Shown: positions 8,996-18,484, counted from the first letter of the stretch. The stretch: 37,009 nt of DNA from Clostridia bacterium (GCA_029061495.1 JAIDRX010000032.1:1-37009), one strand, 5' to 3'. Numbers and translations: made by a program. The notes: generated from the sequence alone by a model not told the origin.

Positions 8996-9934
8996 TCATT
9001 CTCCCATAACGAGCGCCGCCGCGCCGAACGCACCCGCGTCCGAGCCGAGCGACGCCGTCGCTATTTTGACGGGCGCGTACTGCGTTCCGCCGAAAAGTTC
9101 TTTATCAAGTAAGCTTTGCAGGGGTACGGTAAGCCTCTCACCCTGCCTCGAAACTCCGCCGCCGAGCATTATAATTTCGGGACGGAAAATATTTGCTAAA
9201 TTAGTAAGTCCGCAGGCAAGGCGCTTTATATACCAGTCCACCACCTCGCGCGCGGAAACGTCTGTATCCGCGTAAGCGAAAGCCGTTTTGCCGTCCGCCG
9301 TATCGGAGGTGCAGCTTTGCCACATCTTAGAGCCCGCGTCCTCCTCCATCGCCCACTTTGTGCGTTTAATCAATGCGGTTGCGGACGAATACGCCTCGAA
9401 ACACCCGCGCCTGCCGCAGGTACACTTGTCTCCCCCGCGCTCGATTACCATATGCCCTATTTCCGCGCCTGCGGAACGGTTTCCCTCGAACAGCTTTCCG
9501 TCGATAACTACGCCGCCTCCGACGCCTGTACCGAGGGTTACGAGAACGCTGTTTTTATAATTTTTACCCGCGCCGAACTTCGCCTCTCCAAGCGCCGCCG
9601 CGTTCGCGTCGTTTGTGATTGAAACTTTAAGCCCGACCTTTTCCTCTATAATCTTTGCGAGGGGGAATTTATCAAGCTTTAAATTGCCCGCAAAAATTAC
9701 CGTGCCGTTTTCGGAATCTATCATTCCCGCACAGCCGACGCCTACGCCCTTAAAGCTTTTTAAAGGTTGTCCGCTTTCGGAAATAAGTCTGTTGCAGAGC
9801 GTTGCGGCGTTTTCGGCAATTTCCTTACCCGTGCCGCTTTTAACGCTTTCTTTGCACAAAAGCTTGCCCTCACCGTCTATTACTACGCCCTTGATGTTAG
9901 TTCCGCCTACGTCAATACCTATATAAAACGGCAT
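8996..9934 (-). CDS. ROK family glucokinase
   Basis: IGIDVGGTNIKGVVID, TLGTGVGGGVVIDGKL, ROK zinc motif CTCGRRGCFEAYSS. Confidence 0.93.
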   Translation of the reverse strand: MPFYIGIDVGGTNIKGVVIDGEGKLLCKESVKSGTGKEIAENAATLCNRLISESGQPLKSFKGVGVGCAGMIDSENGTVIFAGNLKLDKFPLAKIIEEKVGLKVSITNDANAAALGEAKFGAGKNYKNSVLVTLGTGVGGGVVIDGKLFEGNRSAGAEIGHMVIERGGDKCTCGRRGCFEAYSSATALIKRTKWAMEEDAGSKMWQSCTSDTADGKTAFAYADTDVSAREVVDWYIKRLACGLTNLANIFRPEIIMLGGGVSRQGERLTVPLQSLLDKELFGGTQYAPVKIATASLGSDAGAFGAAALVMGE

Positions 9935-10092
9935 ACCGCCCTCCGATCTTGTATATAAACAGTATACACCGTGGCCGCCGAACTGTCAAGATTAAAAAAT
10001 AAAGCACGCTTTTACGCGTGCCTTTATATTGATTTGCTCTTAGTAAGTGTCTTGTGTAGTTAAGATACACCGATTAAACGGAATGTTTACGC

Positions 10093-10530
10093 TTACTTAG
10101 TACCCGTAGAGCCGAATCCGCCCGCTCCGCGCACGGTTGACGAAAGCTCATCTTTTTCCTCAAACTCCGCGGTAAGATAGGGCGCGATAACAAGCTGAGC
10201 AACCCTCTCTCCTGCGGCTACCGTCTGAACTACTTCCGAGTGGTTATGCAACGCTACCTTTACCTCTCCGCGGTAATCGCAGTCAACCACGCCGACCTTG
10301 TTCGCGGGGGCAAGTCCCTTTTTGGTTGCAAGTCCGCTCCTTGCGTAAATTAACCCCGCGTAGCCGAGGGGAAGCTCTATAGCAATTCCCGTAGGCACCA
10401 ATACCGTCTGATGCGGCTTTACTTCCAAGTCCGCTTCCAGGCATGCGTAAAGGTCTGCGCCTGCGGCAAACTCGCTGCCGTACGAAGGAATTATTGCTTT
10501 GTCGTTAAGTTTTTTAATGCATACTTTCAT
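10093..10530 (-). CDS. dut: dUTP diphosphatase
   Basis: Motifs AAGADLYACLEAD, YARSGLATKKGL, GVVDCDYRGEV, GAGGFGSTG. Confidence 0.95.
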   Translation of the reverse strand: MKVCIKKLNDKAIIPSYGSEFAAGADLYACLEADLEVKPHQTVLVPTGIAIELPLGYAGLIYARSGLATKKGLAPANKVGVVDCDYRGEVKVALHNHSEVVQTVAAGERVAQLVIAPYLTAEFEEKDELSSTVRGAGGFGSTGTK

Positions 10531-10545
10531 TTGTGTTTCCTCTTA

Positions 10546-11079
10546 TTAAACTAATGTCGTTTCATCCCACAAAACTACTTCGTCGCTTTCAAGCGAGGGC
10601 TTAACCAATATAATTCTCTGGTTGGACGAGCCGCGGAATAAAAGATTTAAGTCCTTTAATTCCTCAACAAACTTTCCGTCCACAAGAACGTCAAGGCAGT
10701 TTAAAATGCGCATAACGATGTCCATATCGCACTTTTTGCCCGTTAAAAGGTCGGCTTCGTAGTCGTAGCCCGTAAAGCACCAAAAGGACTTGTCGGGGTA
10801 CTTTTTCCTCAACCTCTCCAAAAAGGGAGCTAAAACCTCTGCGTTCTCCGGCTCGAAGGGGTCGCCGCCGAGAAGGGTAAAGCCCTTTATGTAGTCGGGC
10901 TTCATTTCCTCGATTATCTCGTTTTCGGTCTGCTTTGTGAAAGGCTCGCCGTAGCAGAAATCCCACGTTTCGGGGTTGAAGCAGTTTTTACAATGGTTGC
11001 GGCAACCGCTGACGTATAGCGAAACCCTGACTCCGGGACCGTTTGAAATGTCGCGCCGCTTTATTTTAGCATAATTCAT
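10546..11079 (-). CDS. nrdG: Anaerobic ribonucleoside-triphosphate reductase activating protein
   Basis: Radical SAM CRNHCKNCFNPETWDF and LLGGDPFEPEN; adjacent to nrdD. Confidence 0.95.
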   Translation of the reverse strand: MNYAKIKRRDISNGPGVRVSLYVSGCRNHCKNCFNPETWDFCYGEPFTKQTENEIIEEMKPDYIKGFTLLGGDPFEPENAEVLAPFLERLRKKYPDKSFWCFTGYDYEADLLTGKKCDMDIVMRILNCLDVLVDGKFVEELKDLNLLFRGSSNQRIILVKPSLESDEVVLWDETTLV

Positions 11080-11237
11080 AAACGTACCGTTTAACAAGCA
11101 ATGCTTGATATGTATCTTTATTCCGTTTGCGTTTAACTAACTTACTGCTAATCAAACATAAACTTATAATTAATTGCGCGGTCCGAAACCACGATTTCGG
11201 ACCGCGCAGTCGCAAAACGTAAACTAATTTCGTGAAC

Positions 11238-13364
11238 TTATAAGTGCAATACGCGTGCTTTAATCTCTTTAGTCTTGCCGACGTTCCAGAAGTTTTCGCC
11301 GAGGTAACCGCAGGTACGGCGCGTAACGTTCATTTTGCGCTGGTCCTTGTTGTGGCACACGGGGCACTCCCATTCGTTGTCGTCGTTTATAATAATTTCA
11401 CCGTCGAATCCGCAAACGTGGCAGTAGTCGCTCTTGGTGTTGAATTCCGCGTACTGGATATTGTCGTAAATAAATTTAACTACGTCCTCGAGCGCAACCA
11501 GGTTATGGCGCATGTTGGGAATTTCAACGTACGATATAGCTCCGCCCGAAGATATTTTCTGGAACTGGCTTTCGAACTGGAATTTTGCGAAAGCGTCGAT
11601 ATTTTCGCGCACGTCAACGTGGTAGCTGTTGGTGTAATAGCCCTTGTCGGTAACGTCGGGGATAGTACCGTACTTCGCCTGATCGATGCGCGCAAAGCGG
11701 TAGCAAAGCGACTCTGCGGGCGTTCCGTAAAGTCCGAAGCCGAGACCCGTTTCCTTCTTCCACTTTTCGCAATGCTCGCGAAGGGAAGCCATAACTTTAA
11801 TCGCAAATTTAAGTCCCTCGGGGTCGGTGTGCGATACGCCCTTTACAAGCTTGGTAACCTCGTAAAGTCCGATGTATCCGAGCGATATAGTCGAGTAACC
11901 GTCCAAAAGGTATTTGTCTATCTTTTCACCGGGCTGCAAACGCGCGATTGCGCCGTACTGCCAGTGCACGGGGGAAACGTCGCTCGTTACGCCCATAAGC
12001 GCGTCGTGGCGGCACATCAAAGCCTCGTAGCAAAGCTGCAACCTCTCCTCTAAAATCTCCCAGAACTTCTTTTCGTCGCCCTTGGCAAGTATTCCGCACT
12101 GGGGAAGGTTAATGGACACAACGCCCTGGTTGAACCTGCCCTCGAATTTGTACTCTCCGTTTTCGTCCTTCCAGGGTGAAAGGAACGAGCGGCAGCCCAT
12201 GGGCGAGAATACGTTGCCCTCGTAATTTTCGCGCATCTTCTTTGCGGAAATGTAGTCGGGGTATAATCTCTTTGACGAGCATTTAACCGCAAGCTTTGTG
12301 AGATAGTCGTACTTGCCGCCTTTGAGGCAGTTGTTTTCGTCCAAAACGTATATAAGCTTGGGGAACGCGGGGGTAACGTAAACTCCCTTTTCGTTCTTTA
12401 TTCCCTGATAGCGCTGTTTTAAAATTTCCTCTATGATGAGCGCGTTTTCCTCGATATACTCGTCGTTCTCGTCGAGGTACATGAAAAGCGTTACGAAGGG
12501 CGACTGACCGTTTGTCGTCATAAGGGTGTTAATCTGATACTGTATCGTCTGAACGCCCGCTTTAAGCGACTCCTGCAAACGCATATTGACGATTTCCGCC
12601 TTAGCGTTTTCGTCAAGTCTGTCGCCGAATTTTTCGTCGCACTGCTGCTTGTACTTTTCCTTGGTTCTTCTTAAATATTTGCCGAGATGTGCGATATTGA
12701 CCGACTGTCCGCCGTACTGAGACGAAGCGACGGAAGCTATAATCTGCGTGGTAATGGTGCACGCCGTCTGGAAGGACTTGGGGCTTTCGATCATTTTTCC
12801 GTTTATAACGGTACCCTTGTCCAGCATATCCTTAATATTAATAAGACAGCAGTTGAATATGGGCTGTAAGAAATAGTCCGCGTCGTGGAAGTGTATAGCG
12901 CCCTCGTCGTGAGCTTTTGAAATGTGCTCGGGCAAAAGCATACGGCGCGTCAAATCCTTTGAAACTTCGCCCGCGATTAAATCGCGCTGGGTTGCCGCCG
13001 TGCGTGCGTTTTTGTTGGAGTTTTCCTCCATAACGTCCTTATTGGAGTTTTTGATAAGCGAAAGTATGCTCTCGTCCGTGGTGTTTGCCTTACGGATGAG
13101 CGCGCGCTCGTAACGGTAAAGGATATACGACTTCATAAGCTGATACTTCTGAAGCTCCATCAGCTTTTCCTCTACCATGTCCTGAATATCCTCTACGAGG
13201 AGCCTAGGTCTGTGGCGGGAAGCGATGTCGTCTGCTATAGCGTTAATTTGGGCGTCGTTTATCCTGTCCTCAAAGTCAACAGCTTCGTTAGCCTTGCTTA
13301 ACGCTACGACTATCTTTTTCCTGTCGAATTCCGAAACGGTATTGTCGCGCTTGATAACTTTCAT
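11238..13364 (-). CDS. nrdD: Anaerobic ribonucleoside-triphosphate reductase
   Basis: N-terminal ATP-cone, C-terminal CxxC zinc site (CHVCGF...CPVCHNK) and glycyl-radical region RRTCGYLGENFWNVGKTKEIKARVLHL. Confidence 0.96.
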   Translation of the reverse strand: MKVIKRDNTVSEFDRKKIVVALSKANEAVDFEDRINDAQINAIADDIASRHRPRLLVEDIQDMVEEKLMELQKYQLMKSYILYRYERALIRKANTTDESILSLIKNSNKDVMEENSNKNARTAATQRDLIAGEVSKDLTRRMLLPEHISKAHDEGAIHFHDADYFLQPIFNCCLINIKDMLDKGTVINGKMIESPKSFQTACTITTQIIASVASSQYGGQSVNIAHLGKYLRRTKEKYKQQCDEKFGDRLDENAKAEIVNMRLQESLKAGVQTIQYQINTLMTTNGQSPFVTLFMYLDENDEYIEENALIIEEILKQRYQGIKNEKGVYVTPAFPKLIYVLDENNCLKGGKYDYLTKLAVKCSSKRLYPDYISAKKMRENYEGNVFSPMGCRSFLSPWKDENGEYKFEGRFNQGVVSINLPQCGILAKGDEKKFWEILEERLQLCYEALMCRHDALMGVTSDVSPVHWQYGAIARLQPGEKIDKYLLDGYSTISLGYIGLYEVTKLVKGVSHTDPEGLKFAIKVMASLREHCEKWKKETGLGFGLYGTPAESLCYRFARIDQAKYGTIPDVTDKGYYTNSYHVDVRENIDAFAKFQFESQFQKISSGGAISYVEIPNMRHNLVALEDVVKFIYDNIQYAEFNTKSDYCHVCGFDGEIIINDDNEWECPVCHNKDQRKMNVTRRTCGYLGENFWNVGKTKEIKARVLHL

Positions 13365-13411
13365 AATCCTTTCCTCCGATTTCCGTAAAAACCCGTATCG
13401 TTTATAAGATT

Positions 13412-13460
13412 ACCACATATTTAGTGGCTTGTCAATAGCCATACCACTATATATTGTGGT
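13412..13460 (-). promoter_or_regulatory. Pair of NrdR-box-like palindromes upstream of nrdD
   Basis: ACCACATATTTAGTGG (13412-) and ACCACTATATATTGTGGT (13443-), start-to-start 31 bp. Confidence 0.75.
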
Positions 13461-13532
13461 TTTTGCCTTAAAACTCAGCGGGCGGCAGTGAAATCAAGTA
13501 TATTATAAAGTAGCGGCAAAGTCAAGTACTGC

Positions 13533-13583
13533 ACCACAATATTTTGTATGTTAATTTCAAACATACATACTACATATTGTGGT
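13533..13583 (-). promoter_or_regulatory. Second pair of NrdR-box-like palindromes
   Basis: ACCACAATATTTTGTATG (13533-13550) and CATACTACATATTGTGGT (ending 13583). Confidence 0.65.
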
Positions 13584-13639
13584 TGAAAAAAATTAACATT
13601 TTTGAAAAATTTAGGTGTAAAATGCTGAAAATAAATAAA

Positions 13640-13869
13640 AAACGCCCGTAAGATACGGACGCCCCTAAAAAGGTATGACCCGAACGCACTAAGCAAACGG
13701 ACCTGAACCGCACTTAATTGTACGCGTCAGGACGTGGACGGGTCTGATTTGCCTCCCCGAAAGCGGAAAGGACAGGACAAAAACCCCTTCAACTCATATC
13801 ATACTGTTCAGTTGTGAATCACAAACCGAATACTGGAAAATCCCTCGCCAAATATTTTGCGGGTGAGCG
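13640..13869 (-). ncRNA. Array-terminal structured RNA candidate, copy 2, with terminator
   Basis: Minus strand TTCGGTTTGTGATTCACAACTGAAC..., then helices CCTTTCCG/CGGGGAGG, GACCCG/CGGGTC and CTGA-CG-CGTAC-AATTAA-GTGCG-GT-TCAG; ends with GCGTCCGTATCTTACGGGCGTTTTTT. Confidence 0.7.
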
Positions 13870-13980
13870 AAGCGCAGGCCGCACCGCTAAACGTTGCGAG
13901 GGGTAAGCAACATAGAAGCTCCCCATCCCGCAAAGGTAATGCGCATCGTACGCAACACCATCAGCGCCGGTACGCAGCCA
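13870..13980 (-). other. Variable cassette A2-4: WLRTGADGVAYDAHYLCGMGSFYVAYPSQRLAVRPAL
   Basis: Stop-free 37 codons between constant flanks. Confidence 0.85.
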
Positions 13981-14177
13981 AACAAATTAAAAGCTTTTGC
14001 CCTTTATCTGATTTTACCGCAAAATTATTTTGTTTGCAAATTTTTGGAAGGACGAGGGTGGATTTCTCAAAACAGTGTAGTACACTGTTTTGCCGCCCGA
14101 GGTGAGCGCTGCGCATTATACGCGCAGTCGCGGTGCCCGAGAACGGCGTTGTCCTTACGCTGTTCGAGAAAGACTTA

Positions 14178-14285
14178 AAGCGCAGGCCGCACCGCTAACA
14201 AACGAGAAGTGTAAGCAGTATAAAAATCTCCCATACCACTCATGTAAGAAGCGGCAAGCGCACTGGACGTGCCGGAACGCAGCCG
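14178..14285 (-). other. Variable cassette A2-3: RLRSGTSSALAASYMSGMGDFYTAYTSRLLAVRPAL
   Basis: Stop-free 36 codons; first W changed to R (TGG to CGG). Confidence 0.85.
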
Positions 14286-14365
14286 AGTAAATTTAAGTTT
14301 TTGCCCTTTATTTAATTTTACTGCAAAACTATGTTATTTGCAAATTTTTGGCAAGGGCTAAACTG

Positions 14366-14476
14366 AAGCGCAGGCCGCACCGCCAACAAGCGTGAGGTGT
14401 AAGCACTGTAATTACTGCCTGACCCCGATAGGTAACCAGCATAATACGCAGGACTATGATTGCCGGAACGCAGCCA
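14366..14476 (-). other. Variable cassette A2-2: WLRSGNHSPAYYAGYLSGSGSNYSAYTSRLLAVRPAL
   Basis: Stop-free 37 codons between constant flanks. Confidence 0.85.
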
Positions 14477-14557
14477 AGTAATTTAAAGCTTTTGCCCTTT
14501 ATTTAATTTTACCGAAAAATTATTTTGTTTGCAAATCTTTTGGCAAGGGCTAACTTA

Positions 14558-14668
14558 AAGCGCAGGCCGCACCGCTAAATTAATTGCAGAGTAGGTACCG
14601 TCACCACTGCCTGAACCAGACAAGCACCACGCACTGTTCGCATTTCTACTCTCGCCGGAACGCAGCCA
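14558..14668 (-). other. Variable cassette A2-1: WLRSGESRNANSAWCLSGSGSGDGTYSAINLAVRPAL
   Basis: Stop-free 37 codons between constant flanks. Confidence 0.85.
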
Positions 14669-14697
14669 AATAAATTAAAGTTTTTGCCCTTTGACTT

Positions 14698-14726
14698 ATT
14701 ATATATTAAATAAAGTCAAAAGGCAA
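14698..14726 (-). promoter_or_regulatory. Array 2 first-cassette promoter
   Basis: Minus strand TTGCCT-17 bp-TATAAT, same distance to AAAGGG as elsewhere. Confidence 0.55.
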
Positions 14727-14729
14727 TTT

Positions 14730-15164
14730 TTACAAAAACTTTTTAAGATACGACAAATCGAGCTTCCACTCCGAAACCTTATTGCGGCGGCGGTGGGCTT
14801 CGTTAGCCTCTCCCAACGCTTTACGGTATTCGGCATAGTTGCAACCGTTCACCTTCATAAAATGTTCGCTTGCGCGCTCCTCTCCGCCCGTAAGCGAGGT
14901 TCTGCCGATATGAATAACCTCGTGGCAGTTTTTGCACACGGCGACAACGTCTTTAAGCTTCTGGATATTGTTTTCTTCGTCGTACTCCCACTGTTCGTGC
15001 GCCTCTAAACGGACAGAAGGTGCGCCGCAAATCATACACTTTCCGTCCGCGCGGGAATACGCTTCCTTCCTTACGACGTCCCACTGCGCCTTTGACAATA
15101 AGCTCCTTAAATTGCTGTACCAGCACGAGTCGGGCACAAGCTCGAAGTTAAGTTTAAGTTCCAT
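14730..15164 (-). CDS. HNH-like small endonuclease-domain protein
   Basis: CMICGAPSVRLEAHEQWEYDEENNIQKLKDVVAVCKNCHEVIHIGR is an HNH-type CxxC...H...CxxCH arrangement; start placed at the MELKLNF methionine. Confidence 0.75.
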   Translation of the reverse strand: MELKLNFELVPDSCWYSNLRSLLSKAQWDVVRKEAYSRADGKCMICGAPSVRLEAHEQWEYDEENNIQKLKDVVAVCKNCHEVIHIGRTSLTGGEERASEHFMKVNGCNYAEYRKALGEANEAHRRRNKVSEWKLDLSYLKKFL

Positions 15165-15246
15165 ACCACGATTATACCGCGTACGCAAAATAATTTCAAG
15201 CGGAAAAGACTTGACGGACGGCCACGGCAGAGGTTAAAATATATAT

Positions 15247-15861
15247 ATGGCAACTATTGAAGGAAATTTAAAAAAGTGGAAGCGCGGCGAGCTTATCGGT
15301 AATATCGCGCTGTACGTCTGCGCGGCTGCCCTCGTTTACTTTATAGTCGGGTTTGCAGTCGGGCGCTCGCAACACATTCACGCGTTAGAGCTTGCGACCG
15401 AAATTTCCGCACCCGTAATTTTAGCGGCGGCGGCGTTCACGGCGGCGTTTTGCAGTCTTGTTTACGGCGGCGCGATTGACAGGGCGGTTAAAAAGTATGT
15501 TCTTCAAACCTGCGTTGAAAACGCGGCGCTTATGCACCCCGAAAGAGATTCCCTCTCCTTCTACCTCTCAATGGACGACTCGCAAATTAATTTGCAGGTA
15601 AACGGATATAAGGAAAAGATAATTTTCGACCTTTCCCCTCTCGGCAAGCTTTCGCTTACGCGCAAAGTTTCGGCTTTAATCGAGGTTGAAAACAGACTGT
15701 GCGCAACCTTCTGCCGACTGTACGAGCGCGGCGCAAGCTACAAGGATATAACCTATGCAGAGCGTTCGGGTACGCGCAGAAAATCGGGCAAAACGGTTTA
15801 CGTCATAAAGGACGGCGAACCCGATGTTAAAGCTTTTAAACAGTATCTTAAAAACAAATAA
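15247..15861 (+). CDS. Hypothetical membrane protein
   Basis: 204-aa ORF with two N-terminal TM segments and a soluble C-terminal domain. Confidence 0.7.
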   Translation: MATIEGNLKKWKRGELIGNIALYVCAAALVYFIVGFAVGRSQHIHALELATEISAPVILAAAAFTAAFCSLVYGGAIDRAVKKYVLQTCVENAALMHPERDSLSFYLSMDDSQINLQVNGYKEKIIFDLSPLGKLSLTRKVSALIEVENRLCATFCRLYERGASYKDITYAERSGTRRKSGKTVYVIKDGEPDVKAFKQYLKNK

Positions 15862-15942
15862 ATATTAACCGCCTCTCGGCTTTTCCGAGGGGCGGTTAGT
15901 TTAAAAGCGGCGCGCCTTAAATTTAAGGTGCGCCGCTTATTA

Positions 15943-16884
15943 TTAATATTTGGTTATCTTAACCGATTTGATTACGAGGGGTACTCTCGTTGCCGTAAAG
16001 CTTACGGGAATGTCCTGTCCCTTTTCATTTGCAAATCTGTCTTTCTTGTCAACCGTGGTCGATACCGTCGACGAGAAGGACGTTCCGTCCGTAATGTCCT
16101 CGATATAGTCGGAAATTGCCGTAACTAAGCTATCAAGCTTGTTCTTGTTTTTTTCGTTTCTGAGTCTTGCAAAGGTGCAGTAATTCGACTCGGTATAGGA
16201 CGAGGTCGAACCCGTCTGTATAGCAAACACGCTCGTTGCGCAGTTATACTTATAGTCGTGTTCGAGAAGCTGACCGAAGCTGTTTTTAACTGCAACCTTC
16301 TGGTTTGTGTCGCCCTTGTCGTAGTAGAACATTTTCAACACGCCGTAGCTTGCGGTTACGGGGTTCTTTTCGATATTGTGGTCGTTTTTAGAGAACTCGC
16401 CGATAAGCGTGGGCAAAGCGTCCTCTGCGGAAACTATTTCGTTGCGGTTTGCGTCGTAAGAAAGGTTTTCGTAAACGGAAGCAGACAGCGCGCCCGAGTT
16501 GAACAGGTTGTAATAAGCCTCTTCTTTGTAGTTCTTTTCAAGATATTCGGATACCGTGCCGTTTGAATAAGCCGAGGCATACGTGATGGTCTCATCGGCG
16601 TTGTATGAATACGCGCCCGTAAACCAGTCGTTTGATTTATAGTCGTGTATTATCATGTTGTTGTAGAAGCCCGAGTCTGCAAGCTCGATAAAGTGCTGCA
16701 CGGTCTGCGGATACATATTTCTGTAAAGGGTGTACTCTATTTTGTAAGACGCGCCGTTGAACTCGACAGTTATTTCAGCGCGGGGGTGTTTGGTTTTTAT
16801 CGTGCACGCGGATAAAGCCGCGGTAAGCGCGACCACCACCGCGAGCGCGAGCGATATTAAAAAGCACTTAATTTTTTTTGACAT
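15943..16884 (-). CDS. Cyclophilin-type peptidyl-prolyl isomerase-like lipoprotein
   Basis: Signal/lipobox LTAALSACTI; ITVEFNGASYKIEYTLYRNMYPQTVQHFIELADSGFYNNMIIHDY resembles the cyclophilin N-terminus. Confidence 0.6.
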   Translation of the reverse strand: MSKKIKCFLISLALAVVVALTAALSACTIKTKHPRAEITVEFNGASYKIEYTLYRNMYPQTVQHFIELADSGFYNNMIIHDYKSNDWFTGAYSYNADETITYASAYSNGTVSEYLEKNYKEEAYYNLFNSGALSASVYENLSYDANRNEIVSAEDALPTLIGEFSKNDHNIEKNPVTASYGVLKMFYYDKGDTNQKVAVKNSFGQLLEHDYKYNCATSVFAIQTGSTSSYTESNYCTFARLRNEKNKNKLDSLVTAISDYIEDITDGTSFSSTVSTTVDKKDRFANEKGQDIPVSFTATRVPLVIKSVKITKY

Positions 16885-16947
16885 TGCTTGTCCCTGCCGT
16901 TTATGATTATATCTCTTATCTATTTTACTTTTTATTGTTTGTACAGT

Positions 16948-17070
16948 CAAGCAATTTATATCGTTTAAGCTTAAAATTTACATAACGGAATTGCTTGCGG
17001 TACGTCAAGCGTTTTTATATCTTTACAGCTTATTTTTGATTATCGAAAAACGCTTGCGGTACGTCAAGCA
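16948..17070. repeat. Short palindromic intergenic repeats (copies a, b)
   Basis: GCTTGCGGTACGTCAAGC at 16993-17010 and 17052-17069 within a roughly 57-60 bp unit that also contains TTTACAGCTT-ATTTTT. Confidence 0.7.
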
Positions 17071-17105
17071 ATTTCATAACGTTACAGCTTTATTTTTAAT
17101 AATAG

Positions 17106-17150
17106 AAAAAGCCGTATCCCGAATTGGGGATACGGCTTTTATATTTTTTT
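17106..17150. terminator. Rho-independent terminator downstream of rplL
   Basis: AAAAAGCCGTATCCC-GAATT-GGGGATACGGCTTTT hairpin, T-rich both sides. Confidence 0.8.
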
Positions 17151-17153
17151 AAA

Positions 17154-17534
17154 TTACTCTAAAGCTGCGGTTGCGCCTGCTGCTTTAAGGTCAGCGAGGA
17201 TCTTTTCAGCCTCTTCCTTAGCAACGTTCTCTTTAAGAACGCCACCCTTTTCAACAGCGGTTTTAGCCTCAACAAGTCCGAGACCGGTGAATGCGCGAAC
17301 GACTTTGATAACGTCGATCTTCTTAGCGCCTGCGTCTTTAAGTACGATGTTGAACTCGCTCTTCTCTTCAGCTGCTGCTGCGGGAGCTGCTGCGCCTGCT
17401 GCGGGAGCTGCCGCTACTGCTACGGGAGCTGCTGCGGATACGCCGAACTCCTCTTCAAGTGCCTTTACAAGCTCGTTAAGTTCGAGCACGGTCATAGATT
17501 TAACTTCTTCGATAAATTTCTTTACGTCTGCCAT
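17154..17534 (-). CDS. rplL: 50S ribosomal protein L7/L12
   Basis: [27 protein letters not shown]...[38 protein letters not shown]. Confidence 0.98.
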   Translation of the reverse strand: MADVKKFIEEVKSMTVLELNELVKALEEEFGVSAAAPVAVAAAPAAGAAAPAAAAEEKSEFNIVLKDAGAKKIDVIKVVRAFTGLGLVEAKTAVEKGGVLKENVAKEEAEKILADLKAAGATAALE

Positions 17535-17749
17535 TTTTTTATTCTCCTTAAATTGTTTTTATATTTTTGTTTTTATTGTGCGTGTTTTCGGGCGCGCCCG
17601 CCCGCTTCAGATTTTATTTAATATTTGTTAAACTGCGTAGATACAAGCAAGACAAGGCGTGCGCGGCTTTGTTGCAGGGCGCGTACACGGAAGTACGCAA
17701 CCAAAACAAAACGTAAGCACAACGAAGTATTGCGAAGTATATGCGCGGG

Positions 17750-18286
17750 TTACGCCTTTTTCTGCGCTACTGCGTTCAATACGCGTACGACACCTGCAAC
17801 GAGGTTATTAAGCACTCCGACGAAGTTGGACATAGGCGCCTGCATAGAGCCGAGCATCTTTGCAACCAACTCTTCCTTTGAAGGCATTGTTGCAAGCGCT
17901 TTTGCTCCGTTTTTGTCAACGTAAGCGTTGTCAACGTAAGCACTCTTTAAAACGATTTTGTCCTCATAGGTCTTTGCCGCTTCAACCATAAGCTTTGCCG
18001 CGCCCGTTTCGTCCGCGCCGAAGGTTATAGCCGTAGGGCCGTTGAGGTCGTTATCGAAGTCCTTGCAGCCTAAATCGTTGAAGGCCTTTCTTACTAAGGT
18101 GTTTTTGTATACCTTGTACTCGCAGTTTGCCTGCTTGCATTTGCTTCTGAGTTCGGAAACTTCGGCAACGGTAAGACTTTTGTAGTCAACCAAAACTACC
18201 GACTTAGCCGCTTTGATTTTTTCGGTTATCTCCTGAACGACTACCTTTTTAGCTTCAAAATTAGCCGACTTTCTCTCTTCTGACAA
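17750..18286 (-). CDS. rplJ: 50S ribosomal protein L10
   Basis: VVLVDYKSLTVAEVSELRSKCKQANCEYKVYKNTLVRKAF. Confidence 0.97.
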   Translation of the reverse strand: MSEERKSANFEAKKVVVQEITEKIKAAKSVVLVDYKSLTVAEVSELRSKCKQANCEYKVYKNTLVRKAFNDLGCKDFDNDLNGPTAITFGADETGAAKLMVEAAKTYEDKIVLKSAYVDNAYVDKNGAKALATMPSKEELVAKMLGSMQAPMSNFVGVLNNLVAGVVRVLNAVAQKKA

Positions 18287-18449
18287 TGTATACCTCCTTT
18301 CCGCATATCCGCGGTAATTAAAAATTCCCTGCGACCCAAAGGGCGACAGGGAAAAACCAACGTAATAAAATAAAAACGTTTATCCTGCACCTGAGCGGGA
18401 AATTAAGTCTTGCGACGCCCGCCGTCTTGGGTTGCAAATATGTTTTACG
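18287..18449 (-). ncRNA. L10 (rplJ) ribosomal protein leader
   Basis: Minus strand AAGACGGCGGGCG...CTTAATTTCCCGCTCAGGTGCAGGATA is L10-leader-like; followed by attenuator-like ATTCCCTGTCGCCCTTTGGGTCGCAGGGAATTTTT. Confidence 0.8.
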
Positions 18450-18455
18450 GATAAG

Positions 18456-18484
18456 ATTATAAGTTAAGTAAAGTACTTTGTCAA
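18456..18484 (-). promoter_or_regulatory. rplJ promoter
   Basis: Minus strand TTGACA-17 bp-TATAAT (full consensus). Confidence 0.85.

Larger units (their letters stand above)
13640..14726 (-). repeat. Cassette array 2: promoter, four variable cassettes, conserved terminal RNA element, terminator
   Basis: Cassettes at 14668-14558, 14476-14366, 14285-14178 and 13980-13870 (minus), with the same constant blocks as array 1. Confidence 0.92.

Noticed and set aside
11244-12053. 269-aa plus-strand ORF opposite nrdD
   Set aside because: Antisense to nrdD glycyl-radical enzyme; no domain logic or RBS.
13475-13696. 73-aa minus-strand ORF between nrdD and array 2
   Set aside because: Overlaps the NrdR boxes and the array 2 terminator; no RBS or domain signal.
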